A stretch of DNA of 64,000 nucleotides from Amycolatopsis lexingtonensis (GTDB taxonomy: Bacteria > Actinomycetota > Actinomycetes > Mycobacteriales > Pseudonocardiaceae). The DNA lies in the NCBI RefSeq assembly GCF_014873755.1, contig NZ_JADBEG010000001.1:7042501-7106500 (forward strand), read 5' to 3'. Of the stretch, positions 63,913 to 64,000 are shown piece after piece (within the stretch, counting starts at the first letter, position 1; each line of letters begins with the position of its first letter). The notes below the pieces were generated by a model. It saw only the letters and a list, made by a program, of their open reading frames with translations, was not told where the DNA came from and made no database searches. Made by a program: the position numbers and the translations under genes.

Positions 63913-64000
63913 GTCGGCGGAGTCGGATCGGCGCGCCGGTCGCGGGCCTGGCAGGGTCCGGTCACGCCCCTTCATGCCGGTGTCCCGGTGAGGTCGGGCG

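Overview
The window is high-GC (roughly 70-75 %) actinobacterial chromosome. It carries an almost complete arabinogalactan cell-wall locus (wzm, wzt, glfT1, glfT2, a GtrA protein, dprE1, dprE2, a UbiA prenyltransferase, a PAP2 phosphatase, glf) together with an SsgA-like sporulation/division protein, a bacterial proteasome activator (Bpa) and EspG/PPE-like type VII secretion accessories. This mix points to a mycolata-related but sporulating family such as Pseudonocardiaceae, most likely Amycolatopsis or a close relative; the genus is inference.

Layout. 1-10.5 kb: end of a membrane adenylate cyclase, a FabH-like synthase, an Lrp regulator, a decayed secreted-protein gene, an MFS transporter, an SsgA-like protein, a streptogrisin-type protease, a 969-residue LuxR regulator and a DUF1345 membrane protein. 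10.5-17.3 kb: a G1 glutamic peptidase and an NMT1-type ABC importer divergent from a CitA/CitB-type two-component system. 17.3-28 kb: mixed housekeeping and accessory genes (SDR, proteases, S4 protein, patatin, MarR, tRNA-Ser(UGA), M28 aminopeptidase, quinone oxidoreductase), ending with an Rv3778c-like class V aminotransferase divergent from bpa, as in Mycobacterium tuberculosis.

28.6-36.4 kb: an island inserted between bpa and the galactan exporter. It encodes all six activities expected for a CMP-activated pseudaminic-type nonulosonic acid: PseB dehydratase, PseC aminotransferase, PseH acetyltransferase, PseG hydrolase, PseI synthase and an SpsF-type cytidylyltransferase. A small protein with GT29/GT42 sialyltransferase-like motifs and a coiled-coil protein are in the same operon. 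This is the most interesting part of the window: a self-contained route to make and possibly transfer a sialic-acid-like sugar, wired into the arabinogalactan locus.

36.5-55.9 kb: the arabinogalactan locus, interrupted at 39-43.6 kb by an orphan ESX-type cluster (EspG, a WXG/PPE-like protein, a DUF3558 lipoprotein and small partners). DprE1 has Ser in place of the Cys that benzothiazinone drugs attack. 56-64 kb: F420-type oxidoreductase, HAD phosphatase, PlsC acyltransferase, two GT-C-like polytopic proteins and a second DUF6541 paralogue, then a DnaA-box-like cluster at the right edge.

Regulatory architecture: many genes start 6-7 bases after a TANNNT hexamer, implying leaderless transcripts. 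Convergent gene ends carry long perfect hairpins. Several palindromes sit in promoters.
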